Assembly: GCF_031626495.1 (NCBI RefSeq)
Contig: NZ_JAMQOJ010000006.1
Location: 248,001-312,000 of the forward strand
Direction of reading: 5' to 3'
Length of the DNA: 64,000 nt
Source of the DNA: Natrinema sp031626495
Lineage (GTDB): Archaea; Halobacteriota; Halobacteria; Halobacteriales; Natrialbaceae
Both the position numbers and the translations under genes were made by a program. Of this stretch, positions 63,432 through 64,000 are shown one piece after another; within the stretch, counting starts at the first letter, position 1, and the number at the start of each line of letters is the position of its first letter. Below the pieces are notes generated by a model, which was not told the origin of the DNA, ran no database searches, and saw nothing but the letters and a program-made list of their open reading frames with translations.

Positions 63432-64000
63432 CGTTCCTTTGTTCGGCGCTTTCTGTCGACATATAATAATATATTGACGTGTTTCCCGATAAACCTGTCT
63501 ACTGTGCTTACTGCTGACTCGAGTTCATTTGTCCGATCCTCCCCAAATTCTCGGACGGTATTTTCAGCCTCTACTTGCTCGAAGTTGCTGTTTGATACAG
63601 ATCAAGTAGGTAACGGAGTGACCGTCGGTTTCTCCGATAACTGTCAAAAGCCGCGTGCTGAATACAGAGGATGAGCCCTGTTTAGACGCTCCCGAAGGAA
63701 CCGGTTAGTAGTTACGACGGGTAAACAGAACCAGTTCGTGAACGTCTCTCGACTCGGTTTGTTGTTTGGATAACAGCCGTAGAGGACGATCTGCACCGCG
63801 TGTAAACAAGGCCCAGAGGATGAGTTCAGCAAACCGACTTAGTTTGTTCCGAACGAACTGCGCTGAATCAGGCAATCAGTAGATCTGCAGACTAGACACT
63901 GATCGAAGAGGACCGCCAATATCTGCCTAACATTCTCTGTGCAGAAACGGAACTTATATCGATACTTGTCTAAATCCATCACACCCGCAGGTACAATTGC
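63432..64000. other. Region without recognisable gene
   Basis: AT-richer sequence with several stops in all frames. No gene, repeat or RNA is supported. Confidence 0.5.

Noticed and set aside
1..64000. CRISPR array, rRNA or tRNA genes
   Set aside because: No regularly spaced repeats, no rRNA-like conserved blocks and no cloverleaf with a T-loop motif were noticed while reading; a tRNAscan run would be decisive.

Overview
The window reads as haloarchaeal DNA, most likely from the Natrialbales (Natrinema/Haloterrigena-like). The evidence is high GC with C/G-rich third codon positions, very acidic proteins, near-leaderless starts preceded by TATA-like boxes, and lineage families such as Bat-type HTH regulators, winged-helix plus zinc-ribbon regulators, IS1341-type TnpB elements, DpsA and class III PHA synthase. 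No rRNA, tRNA or CRISPR array was recognised. The many broken genes, IS remnants and solo IS ends point to an accessory or plasmid-like region rather than core chromosome. These assignments come from reading motifs; no database search was run.

Layout. 0-3 kb: a TIM-barrel isomerase-like gene, two VanZ-like membrane proteins, a broken SDR gene and a small HTH protein. 3-14 kb: a stress and storage block with a PHA synthase translationally coupled to a UspA gene, a PRPP synthetase-like gene, and at least nine universal-stress-protein loci, of which five are intact (two of them tandem-domain) and four are decayed. 14-18.5 kb: Dph6, an IS6 transposase remnant, two PadR regulators, a small membrane protein, a frameshifted TRAM-like gene and solo IS ends. 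18.5-27.9 kb: cytochrome P450, three consecutive dps paralogues, a zinc-ribbon regulator, an acyl-CoA dehydrogenase, then an MFS transporter plus rhodanese/metallo-beta-lactamase operon divergent from a cysteine-rich Bat-type regulator, with a perfect 18-bp palindrome between them.

28-34 kb: a DsrE gene broken by one base, a flavin reductase/HxlR pair, a divergent pair of unknown function, a block of hairpins, a TFB pseudogene and a TnpB copy interrupted by one amber codon. 33.6-39.2 kb: asparaginase, polysaccharide deacetylase, phosphoesterase, and a three-gene set (NTF2-like, Tat-exported cupredoxin, O-methyltransferase-like). 39.3-43.9 kb: two TnpB elements, the second inserted inside a zinc-ribbon regulator and splitting it. 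44-52 kb: a methyltransferase, CPBP protease, Tat-exported serine hydrolase and membrane protein set, then a Bat-type regulator, a DrrAB-like ABC exporter and an alpha/beta hydrolase.

52.8-62.7 kb looks like a defence or conflict island: RNA ligase, a Fic protein with its own inhibitory motif, two overlapping unknown genes, a two-gene operon joining a large HhH/ComF-like phosphoribosyltransferase protein to a DprA-like protein, a PPP-type phosphoesterase, and an HTH plus nucleotidyltransferase pair resembling AbiE-type toxin-antitoxin modules. The phosphoribosyltransferase-DprA operon is the best candidate for an undescribed system. The last 1.2 kb holds only two possible small zinc-finger genes.
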